From positions 1 through 64,000 of the forward strand of contig DWYR01000016.1 in the NCBI GenBank assembly GCA_019118565.1: a DNA stretch of 64,000 nucleotides. Direction: 5' to 3'. Source of the stretch: Candidatus Alistipes avicola (GTDB taxonomy: Bacteria; Bacteroidota; Bacteroidia; Bacteroidales; Rikenellaceae). Below are positions 25,512 through 33,298 of this stretch, piece by piece. Position 1 is the first letter of the stretch. Each line of letters begins with the position of its first letter. Both the position numbers and the translations under genes were made by a program. The notes below the pieces were generated by a model. That model had not been told where the DNA came from and ran no database searches. It saw nothing but the letters and a program-made list of their open reading frames with translations.

Positions 25512-27665
25512 TCATTGCTTTTTGAATAGACGGAAGGTGCCGTTCTGGTTCGTGTCGCTACCGGTATATGTTCTCCAGTTGTTGTTTTTATAACCAGCTA
25601 AATATCTGGATGTAATCGTATTGAGAATTTCCCATCCCTGACTGCTGGTAGTCTTGGTAAATGTCCATACATGGGTATTGTAACCCGAGCTGATTCGGAG
25701 TCCGGAGTTACTGTCGGTTGTTCCCATAAAGATCGCTGGGTCGGCGGTCGATGATACGGTGAATCCGGAGCCGCTGGCCGTAAGCGTCCAGGTCATGTCG
25801 GCGGTAGGATTGGTGATCGTATTGCCCGACAGAATGACCGATGCGGGGAGTGTCGTCGAGACAGGCTGCGCTCCGGCTGCATCTGTGTTCGGGAGATAAT
25901 AGGGAGTGCCGCTGAACTCTCCGATCAGAATGTACTCTCCGGCCGTAACCTCTTCGGTTGTCATAACCTCGACATAGCCGCCCTCGATCGGAGTACTTGA
26001 AAGTTGTGAGACGGTAATGGTCTGAGCCGGAGCAGTCGCGTAGGTGAAGGTAACGGTTGCCGAACGGAAGTCTCCGTTGTTTGCATCTACCGTGAAGGTC
26101 ACCTGCCCGTCCGTTGTGGTGTCGAAATCGTGGATCCATGTTGCGGGGGCGTCGCTCGAGGTTGCCGTTGCTGCGATCGTCTCGCCCTCGACGGGGTTCT
26201 CGATCGAGTAGGTAACGGTTATCTGCTCGCCGGCCGGATCTGCCGATACGGAGGTCGGGCTGGTGAGCGTCAGAACGGGAGGCAGACCTGCGGTATGACC
26301 TGCAACTACCTGGAAGTAGTCGATATAACCGCGTTTTCCGGTAACTTTTACATCGACCTTCGCCTTGTTGCCTTGCGGATCGAATTGGAAGCTGTAGTAA
26401 GCGTACTCGGAAGTCAGGGCCTGCTCCTGAACAGCTTCGCCTGCGGTGATCTGGAGCGAAGAGACGTCCGATCCATACGTTTTGGCGTGAACGATTACCG
26501 TAAAAGGCTGCGACAGGTCGAGGTCGGCCGTCGTGAAGTAGCCGCGGTTCTTGCTCGATCCGAATTTCAAGGCCGGAGCCTCGGGATAGGTGTATTCCGT
26601 TGCGGTGTAAAGTTCCTCCCCACTGGTCCCTTTGGGATAGTCGGTCAGGCGCAGTGCTGTGGTCGAGGTGGTGCTAATCCAAGAGAAGTCGTCCGTGAAA
26701 GGCAGGGCCATACCGGTCTCTGCAGCAGTGATATGCTCGTCCGCAATGCCGATGCGAAGCGTGGTGATCTTTCCCGGGAGAATCTCGATGTCCTGGCCCA
26801 GCGTAATCACCTTGTTGATCGTATAGCCTTCGGTCGAAGCGGCAACGATCAACTGCGTTCCCGTAGGCAACGTCTGCGGATATACGTTCAGGTAAGTGGC
26901 GTTCGTCCCGTCGATGGCGTATTGCGTGGCGCTGGTGTAGTGTGCTACGACACTCCTGGAGTGGTTGTAATAGGGAGCTGTCATTGCCCCGTTTACAAAG
27001 TCGAGAACGACACGTCCAGCCAGATGGAGCGTTTGTGACTCATCAGTGGCAACCGAGAGGGTGTTAACATGCTGTCCGGTGATGGCATCGCCCGTCGTGT
27101 TGTCCAGCAGGACGACTTTCAGGACACCGCTGACGCGTTTGAACTGCATGTTCTCGATCGAGGTAGTCGTCGAGGTAACCTGTACCGGTTTGCTGACCAA
27201 CAGGTCGGCCGTACCGTCGAACGATGTGGCGGTCGGATTCTGGTTGATCGGCAGGTCTACCAGAGCCCCGAATACTTTATTGCCTGTACCGAGGCCGTTG
27301 TTCGAATAAGGATAATAGGCATAGAGGGTCGCACCTTCTGCCGGGATGGTTATCGAACCGGAGAAGGTTGTCGTCTGTGTAGACGACTCATTGTCGTTGG
27401 TGAAACTTTGGTGGTTTGCGGAAGCCTCTGCACTTGCCGTAGTGGTTACACCGATCTGGTCGTTGGCGCTCCACATGGGAGTTGCACCCTGCATCTCGGT
27501 ACGGGTTCCTTGCTCGTCGATGCCCGATACCTCGGGATTGCCGGCCTGGATGGTCAGTTGGACAGGTTTCAGTGTGTTGTCCTCCTCTACACTGTCTTTG
27601 GTGCAAGCGGTGAATGCCATTGCAGCTGCTGCAATGAGCATCCAAGATTTAATCAAGGTTTTCAT
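25512..27665 (-). CDS. Fimbrillin-like surface lipoprotein, probable N-terminal part of a lipoprotein-nuclease
   Basis: About 717 residues from ATG 27665: MKTLIKSWMLIAAAAMAFTACTKD, a lipoprotein signal with lipobox FTAC. The first third resembles fimbrillin/Mfa-type domains of Bacteroidota (TRTEMQGATPMWSANDQIGV, LYAYYPYSN, QFKRVSGVLKVVL). A lectin-like or carbohydrate-binding-like region and a BACON-like stretch (SVSADPAGEQITVTYSI, then FRSATVTFTYATAPAQTITVSQ) follow. It ends FRLFKKQ-TGA, and the same frame continues as a glycine/proline linker into the nuclease ORF. The track's start (27740) overlaps the small ORF upstream. Confidence 0.82.
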   Translation of the reverse strand: MKTLIKSWMLIAAAAMAFTACTKDSVEEDNTLKPVQLTIQAGNPEVSGIDEQGTRTEMQGATPMWSANDQIGVTTTASAEASANHQSFTNDNESSTQTTTFSGSITIPAEGATLYAYYPYSNNGLGTGNKVFGALVDLPINQNPTATSFDGTADLLVSKPVQVTSTTTSIENMQFKRVSGVLKVVLLDNTTGDAITGQHVNTLSVATDESQTLHLAGRVVLDFVNGAMTAPYYNHSRSVVAHYTSATQYAIDGTNATYLNVYPQTLPTGTQLIVAASTEGYTINKVITLGQDIEILPGKITTLRIGIADEHITAAETGMALPFTDDFSWISTTSTTALRLTDYPKGTSGEELYTATEYTYPEAPALKFGSSKNRGYFTTADLDLSQPFTVIVHAKTYGSDVSSLQITAGEAVQEQALTSEYAYYSFQFDPQGNKAKVDVKVTGKRGYIDYFQVVAGHTAGLPPVLTLTSPTSVSADPAGEQITVTYSIENPVEGETIAATATSSDAPATWIHDFDTTTDGQVTFTVDANNGDFRSATVTFTYATAPAQTITVSQLSSTPIEGGYVEVMTTEEVTAGEYILIGEFSGTPYYLPNTDAAGAQPVSTTLPASVILSGNTITNPTADMTWTLTASGSGFTVSSTADPAIFMGTTDSNSGLRISSGYNTHVWTFTKTTSSQGWEILNTITSRYLAGYKNNNWRTYTGSDTNQNGTFRLFKKQ

Positions 27666-27681
27666 TGAAGTAGCATCTTTT

Positions 27682-27849
27682 TTACAAATCGTAATCGTTT
27701 CCATAATCCAGGTCGCCGCCGGCTGCACCGGGATCACCATATCCCTGGCTGTCGACGAAGCCTTTTTCTACCGAAATCTCCAAGACTTCGATGCGCGGAG
27801 AAGAGTAAGCGTCTTTTCTTCCGGCAAATGAATCGTAATGTCTTTCCAT
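27682..27849 (-). CDS. Small 55-residue protein upstream of the lipoprotein, missing from the ORF track
   Basis: ATG at 27849 opens a 55-codon ORF reading MERHYDSFAGRKDAYSSPRI, then EVLEISVEKGFVDSQ, ending in a Gly/Asp/Tyr-rich tail (YGNDYDL). It stops 16 bp before the lipoprotein ATG. The pattern SPRIEVLEI near the middle recalls the short peptides (PxIEVIEL-type) that precede secreted or surface protein genes in Bacteroidales. No signal peptide is visible. Its function is unknown; it lies in the transcript of a surface protein. Codon phase and stop position argue for a real gene. Confidence 0.6.
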   Translation of the reverse strand: MERHYDSFAGRKDAYSSPRIEVLEISVEKGFVDSQGYGDPGAAGGDLDYGNDYDL

Positions 27850-27952
27850 AATAAGATAAATTAAGGTTTGATGTTTTGTAATGTCTTTTATTGAATAATC
27901 TTTATATAGAATAAAGTTTGTATCTGGCTGTGTATAATAAAACTGGATGATA

Positions 27953-27960
27953 CAAATATA
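27953..27960 (-). promoter_or_regulatory. Probable -7 element of the small-ORF/lipoprotein operon
   Basis: TATATTTG on the minus strand matches the TAnnTTTG consensus. Transcription would begin near 27946, about 100 nt before the 55-codon ORF. No good TTTG is seen at the -33 position, which is not rare for this class. Confidence 0.4.
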
Positions 27961-28072
27961 CGAATAATTTGGATAAAATTATAAAGAAAAGGGATCGATT
28001 TCATAAAAAAGTAACAACAATCCCCTTGTAAGGCCCTGAGAGAGTGATTTGCCTCTGAGACAAACTTTTGGA

Positions 28073-30958
28073 TCAATACATGTTTTCGAACATGCTTTGA
28101 CTTTTGTCGTATTTCAGGTCGGACAGAGAAGCGGCTTTGACTCCGATGTTGAAACTCCAGCTTTTGTAATTGCCGAAAGGAATCCAGGTGAACGACATTT
28201 GCCAGCAATGGAGGTCTCGTATAACCGTGACGGTTGCCGGAGATAGCTTTTTCGCCTGGAAGTCGTAGCCTCCCTGGAAACTGACACCCAGTTTGGGCAA
28301 CACCGTGAGGCTGCCGTTCACGCTGATCGTTTGAGAGAGATTCTTGCGATAACCGGTCGTGCCGTTATTGACGGCCTGAGCCGTGTAGCTGAGCGTGTAG
28401 CTGAAGCCCACGTTCCAGGGGAGTGAGAAGTCGTAGTAAGTCTGACTCATCAGGATACGGCGTTGTGCAGGATCCATCTGCCCGTATGGATCGTAGAACG
28501 GATTGGAGTAAATCGGATCCATGTTGGAACTGGTGATGTCGTTGATCGCAGGAGTCGATTTGTCCTGACGCGACTGGAACGTATAACCGAACGAGGTGCT
28601 CGCGCTGGAGATTCGTCCGGGGAAGAAGAGTTTGTTGTAGCGCTGTCCCTGAGGTGAGATGCGGTAGGGATCGAGTGTGGCGTTGATTGTGATACCGAAG
28701 TTCGGAATGACTGTGGTTCTCAACGAGAGGGGAATGGTCGAAAGTCGCATCGAATCGGCCAGAAAGTTGTAAGAGAGGGCTCCGATGCGGAATTCGTCGA
28801 TCAGTTTAATTTTCTTCATGCCGGTCGTATCGCTCTTGCTCAACACCTTCATCTCTAAAGTTTGTGAGAGGGTGAAGTTCAGATTCAGACTTTGTCCGGA
28901 AGTCGGGCCTCCGAAAATACCGTCCTGGAAGGGGGAGTACGTTTTCGTGTTGCCTAACGAGTCACTTTGCACGGTTTTATAGAAGCCGTACTTTTGCTTC
29001 GAAAAATCGGGGGCATAGGAAAAGCTGATCGTCGGGGTCAGGGTGTGTCGGATTGCCTGGATCTTGCGCGTACGTTTTTTCGATTCGAACCGACCGTAGA
29101 CCGTTGTCGAGGCCTGTAGACTGAAGTTGTAGTTGTACAGACGATAGAAACCATACTCGGGAGCGAGTTTCTCCACTTGGTTGGTAACCGGATTCCAGAC
29201 CTGTTCGGTCTTCTTGAAATACCATTTTTCGTCGTAATTGACCGTCGGACCGAAGTTGATGTAGTTGAAGAGCATGTAAGAGGCTGAAACGGGAATCGTG
29301 TGTTGGATTCCGTATTGCATGTCTTCGAACGTCTGACGTGAGAAGAGATCCGACTCCTGGGCGTTTATCTTGGCATTGAGTTTTCCGGTGTACCGGAGCG
29401 AGATCTTTTCATACCATTTGGCTTTACCCATGGCCTCCTTGCGTTTGAAGGGGTAGAATGTCGAAACGCTGAAGACGGCGTTGGGGAGGGTGATCGACAG
29501 AGCTCCGCTTTGTGAGTTCTGTGAGGCCGTCATGCTCGACGAGAAGGAGAACGGAGTACCGAGCCAGCTTTTCGAGTAAGAGATCGATGAGTTGGTTTGT
29601 GTTTGCAGGGCCTGATTCAGGGAGGTGGCCGAGTAGTCGTTGTAGCCGCTGGTTCGGAAGTCGACCAGGGCGGCAAAGGTCGATCCGGGGTTGGCTTTGG
29701 CATCCTGTTGATGTCGCCAGTAGAGTTGGAAGTCGCTCTGGCTCGTATAGTCGGGCATTCCCTTGTCTCCGACGCGGATACTTGAGTAGTTGAATAGCAG
29801 ATTCCCCGAATGTTTATATCGTTTCATGTAGTTCATGGTGGCAGATGCCTCCCATGATCCGAGCGTGTAGATACCGCCCCGAATGGCTAGATCGACGTGT
29901 TGCCCGATGGCGAAGTAGTAGCCCAGGTCACGAAGGAAGAATCCCTTTGTCGCATCCTCGCCGAAGGTCGGCATGAGCAGACCCGATTTGGGTCCCGTGT
30001 TGAGCGGAAAGAAACCTTCGGGCAACAGCGGGAAGTAGATTGGCACATCCTCCAGAACGATGTAGGCAGGTCCCGTAATGACTTTCTTGCCGGGGATCAT
30101 TTTCGCCTTGGTCAGCGACAGGTAGAAGTGAGGGTGATCCGTTTGGTCGCACGTTGTGTATTTTCCGCCGCGGATATAGGAGGTGTTGTCGTCCAACTTC
30201 TTGACATCGTTGCCAATGAGCCAGCCATCGCCCTGCTGCGTCGCGACACCTTTGATCTTTGCCTTCTTCGTGTTGAAATTGTAGGTGATCGTATCCATCG
30301 AATAGGGTGTCGATGAACCCTCCGTGAAAGTGGGGTGGGTAACTGTTGCCTCTCCGTTTATCGTATCGCTTTTGCCGTATGCCAACACCATCTTGCTGTC
30401 GAGATTCACGCGCATGAAGTCTCCTTTTAGAGACATGTTTTGATAGGAGACATCTCCTTCGTTGTAGATATAAACCGTACGGTTCTTGACATCGTAGACG
30501 AGCGAGTCTTTATTCTTGCTGTAAACGATGTCGTCCAGGAAAGCTTTTTTAGGCTTGTCCTGATTGACCGTATCGCGGGTAAGGGAGTCGGGGCGGGACT
30601 TTGAAAGGGAGTCCTGTCGACTGTAAGGCGAAGTATCAATGGAGGAGGAAGCCTGATTCGAGGCTTCGAGTTGCAATAAGGAGTCTATTGTGCCTCCAGG
30701 CGTAGCGCTTCCCTCTTCGACAGAGAGCTTTTCGAACTCTTTTTGCATTCGTTCGGCTTCCCTTTGTTGTCGGGCCTGTTGGCGCAGTTCTCGTCGGGAT
30801 TTTGGAGCGGAGTCGGGGCGGATACTGTCCGAGCGGGTGCTGCTTTGTGCTTCCATGATCCGTAACTCCGCAGGGATTGCCATGCCGAGTAGCGGGATCA
30901 GGAAGAGCAGCAACATCGCTCCCGTGAAGAAGATATATTTTGCCTTCGGTCTGTCCAA
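28073..30958 (-). CDS. lptD: LPS-assembly outer membrane protein LptD
   Basis: A 961-residue protein. A basic, hydrophobic N-terminus (MDRPKAKYIFFTGAMLLLFLIP) is the signal; a low-complexity Arg/Gln-rich region follows (about 50-75). An OstA-like beta-jellyroll (NRTVYIYNEGDVSYQNMSLKGDFMRVNLDSK, GGKYTTCDQTDHPHFYLSL) then leads to a beta-barrel of about 600 residues. CDQTDHPH holds a conserved Cys. It inserts lipopolysaccharide in the outer leaflet. The start is TTG; an ATG 14 codons later would lose the positive end of the signal. Divergent from the amidase gene across a repeat-rich leader. Confidence 0.88.
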   Translation of the reverse strand: MDRPKAKYIFFTGAMLLLFLIPLLGMAIPAELRIMEAQSSTRSDSIRPDSAPKSRRELRQQARQQREAERMQKEFEKLSVEEGSATPGGTIDSLLQLEASNQASSSIDTSPYSRQDSLSKSRPDSLTRDTVNQDKPKKAFLDDIVYSKNKDSLVYDVKNRTVYIYNEGDVSYQNMSLKGDFMRVNLDSKMVLAYGKSDTINGEATVTHPTFTEGSSTPYSMDTITYNFNTKKAKIKGVATQQGDGWLIGNDVKKLDDNTSYIRGGKYTTCDQTDHPHFYLSLTKAKMIPGKKVITGPAYIVLEDVPIYFPLLPEGFFPLNTGPKSGLLMPTFGEDATKGFFLRDLGYYFAIGQHVDLAIRGGIYTLGSWEASATMNYMKRYKHSGNLLFNYSSIRVGDKGMPDYTSQSDFQLYWRHQQDAKANPGSTFAALVDFRTSGYNDYSATSLNQALQTQTNSSISYSKSWLGTPFSFSSSMTASQNSQSGALSITLPNAVFSVSTFYPFKRKEAMGKAKWYEKISLRYTGKLNAKINAQESDLFSRQTFEDMQYGIQHTIPVSASYMLFNYINFGPTVNYDEKWYFKKTEQVWNPVTNQVEKLAPEYGFYRLYNYNFSLQASTTVYGRFESKKRTRKIQAIRHTLTPTISFSYAPDFSKQKYGFYKTVQSDSLGNTKTYSPFQDGIFGGPTSGQSLNLNFTLSQTLEMKVLSKSDTTGMKKIKLIDEFRIGALSYNFLADSMRLSTIPLSLRTTVIPNFGITINATLDPYRISPQGQRYNKLFFPGRISSASTSFGYTFQSRQDKSTPAINDITSSNMDPIYSNPFYDPYGQMDPAQRRILMSQTYYDFSLPWNVGFSYTLSYTAQAVNNGTTGYRKNLSQTISVNGSLTVLPKLGVSFQGGYDFQAKKLSPATVTVIRDLHCWQMSFTWIPFGNYKSWSFNIGVKAASLSDLKYDKSQSMFENMY

Positions 30959-30975
30959 AATTCCAAAAAAAATCG

Positions 30976-30983
30976 TACCTTTG
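30976..30983 (+). promoter_or_regulatory. Candidate -7 element for the amidase gene
   Basis: TACCTTTG matches TAnnTTTG on the plus strand. It would give a leader of about 110 nt to the amidase start, containing the palindrome and tandem repeats at 30980-31044. A clear -33 element is lacking. Confidence 0.4.
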
Positions 30984-31044
30984 CCGACGAGTCGGCAAAA
31001 ACGCCTGAAAAAGGCTTTTTATACCTGAAAAAATGCGTTTTTAT
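30980..31044. repeat. Palindrome and tandem imperfect repeats between lptD and the amidase gene
   Basis: TTTGCCGAC-GA-GTCGGCAAA (30980-30999) is a perfect 9-bp-arm palindrome. Two imperfect direct copies follow: GCCTGAAAAAGGCTTTTTATA and ACCTGAAAAAATGCGTTTTTATA. The first can form GCCT/AGGC followed by five T, a small terminator-like element. The whole block lies in the leaders of both divergent genes. Confidence 0.6.
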
Positions 31045-31050
31045 ATCCGA

Positions 31051-31058
31051 CAAATATA
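31051..31058 (-). promoter_or_regulatory. Candidate -7 element for lptD
   Basis: TATATTTG on the minus strand matches the consensus exactly. Transcription from about 31044 gives a leader of roughly 86 nt to the lptD start at 30958, running through the palindrome and tandem repeats. Confidence 0.45.
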
Positions 31059-31100
31059 GGTAAAAAATCGGAAAACATTAAAAATTCAGCCACTTTTACA

Positions 31101-32207
31101 ATGCGCAAGTCTCTTTTTACGCTCCTCTTGTTTGCGCTGATTGCACTCTTTCCCAACGGAGCCATGGCCGAGAATATTGCGCAGGGAGTACGGGTAATCG
31201 TGATCGATGCCGGTCATGGAGGCCCGAAGTTCCCTGGAGCCAGTTACAAAAGTGTGTACGAGAAGGATCTCAACCTGCAGATTGCCTTGAAACTCGGTGC
31301 TTTGATTGAGAAACACCTGCCGCAAATAAAGGTGGTTTATACCCGCAAAACCGACAAGCAGTTTTCCGAAAGTCTGACGAAAGATCTGCAGGCGCGGGCT
31401 GACATTGCCAACAAGGCATCGGGAGATTTGTTCATCTCGATTCACACCAATGCGGCCCAATCCCGTTCGGCTCGAGGTGTCGAGACGCTGATTATGGGAG
31501 AGACCCCTCTGGAGAAGAATGCCAACGAGCGGGCGCTCTATGACAACAATCAGGAGGAGCTGATCGATATGTCCAACGAGAAAACGGCAGCCATCGTGAG
31601 GGCCTACATTCAGAATCTCCAGTTTACGTACGGTGAATACAGCGAGGCGATGGCCCGTTTGGTCCAGAAACATTACGTCAAGTCAGGAAGACACAATCGA
31701 GGCGTGAAACGTCAACCTCTGAAGGTTCTTTATGCGACCGACATGCCGGGTATCTTGACCGAGATAGGTTTCCTTTCCAACGACGAGGAGCGGGCTTACA
31801 TGACTTCGGAAAAAGGGCAGGCCGCGATTGCACAGGCGTTGTTCAATGCCGTAAAGGACTATACGGAATTCGTGCAGGGAACGTTATTGGTTGAGGGAGA
31901 TGCCATTTACGAACAGGCCGATCCGGAGGAGACGGAGGGCAAGTCCGGTCAGACGGTTGCGCAGGCGGAGACGTTCTATGCTGTGCAGTTGATCGCCAGC
32001 ACCAAGCCGGTCTCGCTGAAAGACAGACAATTCAAAAGTTATCGGGGAAAGGTGGAGCAATATACCACCTCCGGGCGTTTTAAATATAAGTATTGCGTAG
32101 GACGATTCACGGATCGAAAACAGGCCGAGAAGAAGTTGGCTGAAGTGAAGAAGGAGTTTAAGGATGCGTTTATTGTCCGTTGCGAGGGAACGCGTATCGT
32201 TCCGTAG
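31101..32207 (+). CDS. N-acetylmuramoyl-L-alanine amidase (Amidase_3) with SPOR-like C-terminus
   Basis: A 368-residue periplasmic peptidoglycan amidase. A signal peptide (MRKSLFTLLLFALIALFPNGAMAE) is followed by the zinc-dependent Amidase_3 domain: VIVIDAGHGG (His ligand), YEKDLNLQIAL (Glu ligand), FISIHTNAA (His ligand) and GILTEIGFLSNDEE (catalytic Glu). Residues from about 290 form a SPOR-like repeat (FYAVQLIASTKPV, then YKYCVGRFTDRKQAEKKL) that would bind denuded glycan at the septum. It is followed 18 bp later by an MCE protein gene. Confidence 0.92.
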   Translation: MRKSLFTLLLFALIALFPNGAMAENIAQGVRVIVIDAGHGGPKFPGASYKSVYEKDLNLQIALKLGALIEKHLPQIKVVYTRKTDKQFSESLTKDLQARADIANKASGDLFISIHTNAAQSRSARGVETLIMGETPLEKNANERALYDNNQEELIDMSNEKTAAIVRAYIQNLQFTYGEYSEAMARLVQKHYVKSGRHNRGVKRQPLKVLYATDMPGILTEIGFLSNDEERAYMTSEKGQAAIAQALFNAVKDYTEFVQGTLLVEGDAIYEQADPEETEGKSGQTVAQAETFYAVQLIASTKPVSLKDRQFKSYRGKVEQYTTSGRFKYKYCVGRFTDRKQAEKKLAEVKKEFKDAFIVRCEGTRIVP

Positions 32208-32225
32208 TTTCTGAGAAAAGAGAAT

Positions 32226-33278
32226 ATGAAAAGAGAGATTAAAATCGGCATCTTTGCCGTGTTGATGATAGGTGCATTGTGGGCTGGGATTCGTTTCCTG
32301 AAGGGGTTTGACCTGTTCAGCCGCAATATGGTCTATTATGCCGTCTATGATCAGGTGGATGGGGTGCAGAACGCTTCGTCGGTCTTGATTCAGGGCGTGA
32401 AGGTCGGAGCCGTAACGGATATTTTGTTCGATCCGTCGAAGGATCATCGTGTCATCTTGCAGTTGACCGTCAAACGTCAGTACCGGATTCCGGAGGATTC
32501 GGAGGCCCGTATCTTCAGCAACAGTTTGATGGGGTCCAAGGCGATCGGTATTGAATTGGGATCTTCGGATCGTTTTCTGGAGAAGGGCGATACGCTTCGC
32601 TCGGTTCGCGAAAAGGATCTGATGGATATGGCCGGCTCGGAACTCGACTTTTTCAAACAGAAAATCTCGCAGGTTACCTCCGATTTGCATCGGACGATGG
32701 ATAACCTGAATACGATCATGGAACAGAATACGGAGAGTATCCGTGGAACGATGTCGCATCTGAATTCGATTTCGGGCAACGTGGATTTCCTGCTTGCTGC
32801 CGAGCGCGAAAACTTGCAGAATGCTATTGCGAACTTGACCCGTTTCTCGGAGATGTTGGGTGAGAATTCTCCGCGTATCGACAGCATTGTCCGTAATCTG
32901 AACAGTGTCTCCGACCAGATTGCATCGGCGGATCTGATCCGCAACCTCGATGCGACGCTTGCGGATCTGGATGCGATCCTCGCGCGGGTAAAGAGCGGCG
33001 AGGGTACGGTCGGCAAACTGATCAATGACCCGGCTCTTTACGAGTCGCTCAATCGGAGTGCCGAAAATCTGGCCTCTTTGTTGGCCGATCTGGAGGCCTA
33101 TCCGAAACGTTATGTCCACTTCTCGCTTTTCGGCGGCGGGCAGAAAAAAGTAGAGAAGGAGCGCGCCCGTCAGGTGGCGGAGGCACAGGCCGTGCAGGAC
33201 TCCTTATCGATGCAGCCCTCGGATGCCGATGTGTCTTCAGACTCTTCCGAGTCGTCTGATGCAGAGGTGAACGAGTAG
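32226..33278 (+). CDS. MCE/MlaD-family lipid transport protein
   Basis: A 350-residue protein with one N-terminal membrane helix (KIGIFAVLMIGALWAGIRFL) and an MCE domain at about 37-115 (YYAVYDQVDGVQNASSVLIQGVKVGAV). A long helical region with repeated heptads follows (about 130-275), typical of the needle or tether part, and an acidic serine-rich tail. MlaD-like proteins bind phospholipid in the periplasm and partner with MlaE/MlaF, which are not encoded nearby. Lies between amidase and mutS2, all in one direction. Confidence 0.88.
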   Translation: MKREIKIGIFAVLMIGALWAGIRFLKGFDLFSRNMVYYAVYDQVDGVQNASSVLIQGVKVGAVTDILFDPSKDHRVILQLTVKRQYRIPEDSEARIFSNSLMGSKAIGIELGSSDRFLEKGDTLRSVREKDLMDMAGSELDFFKQKISQVTSDLHRTMDNLNTIMEQNTESIRGTMSHLNSISGNVDFLLAAERENLQNAIANLTRFSEMLGENSPRIDSIVRNLNSVSDQIASADLIRNLDATLADLDAILARVKSGEGTVGKLINDPALYESLNRSAENLASLLADLEAYPKRYVHFSLFGGGQKKVEKERARQVAEAQAVQDSLSMQPSDADVSSDSSESSDAEVNE

Positions 33279-33298
33279 CTTCTCATTGATTCCATACG

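Noticed and set aside
24387-27665. Stop-codon reassignment (TGA or TAG read as amino acid)
   Set aside because: Most genes in the window end at TGA, TAG or TAA exactly where the family ends, so a general recoding is excluded. The two in-frame stops are better seen as local mutations or errors.
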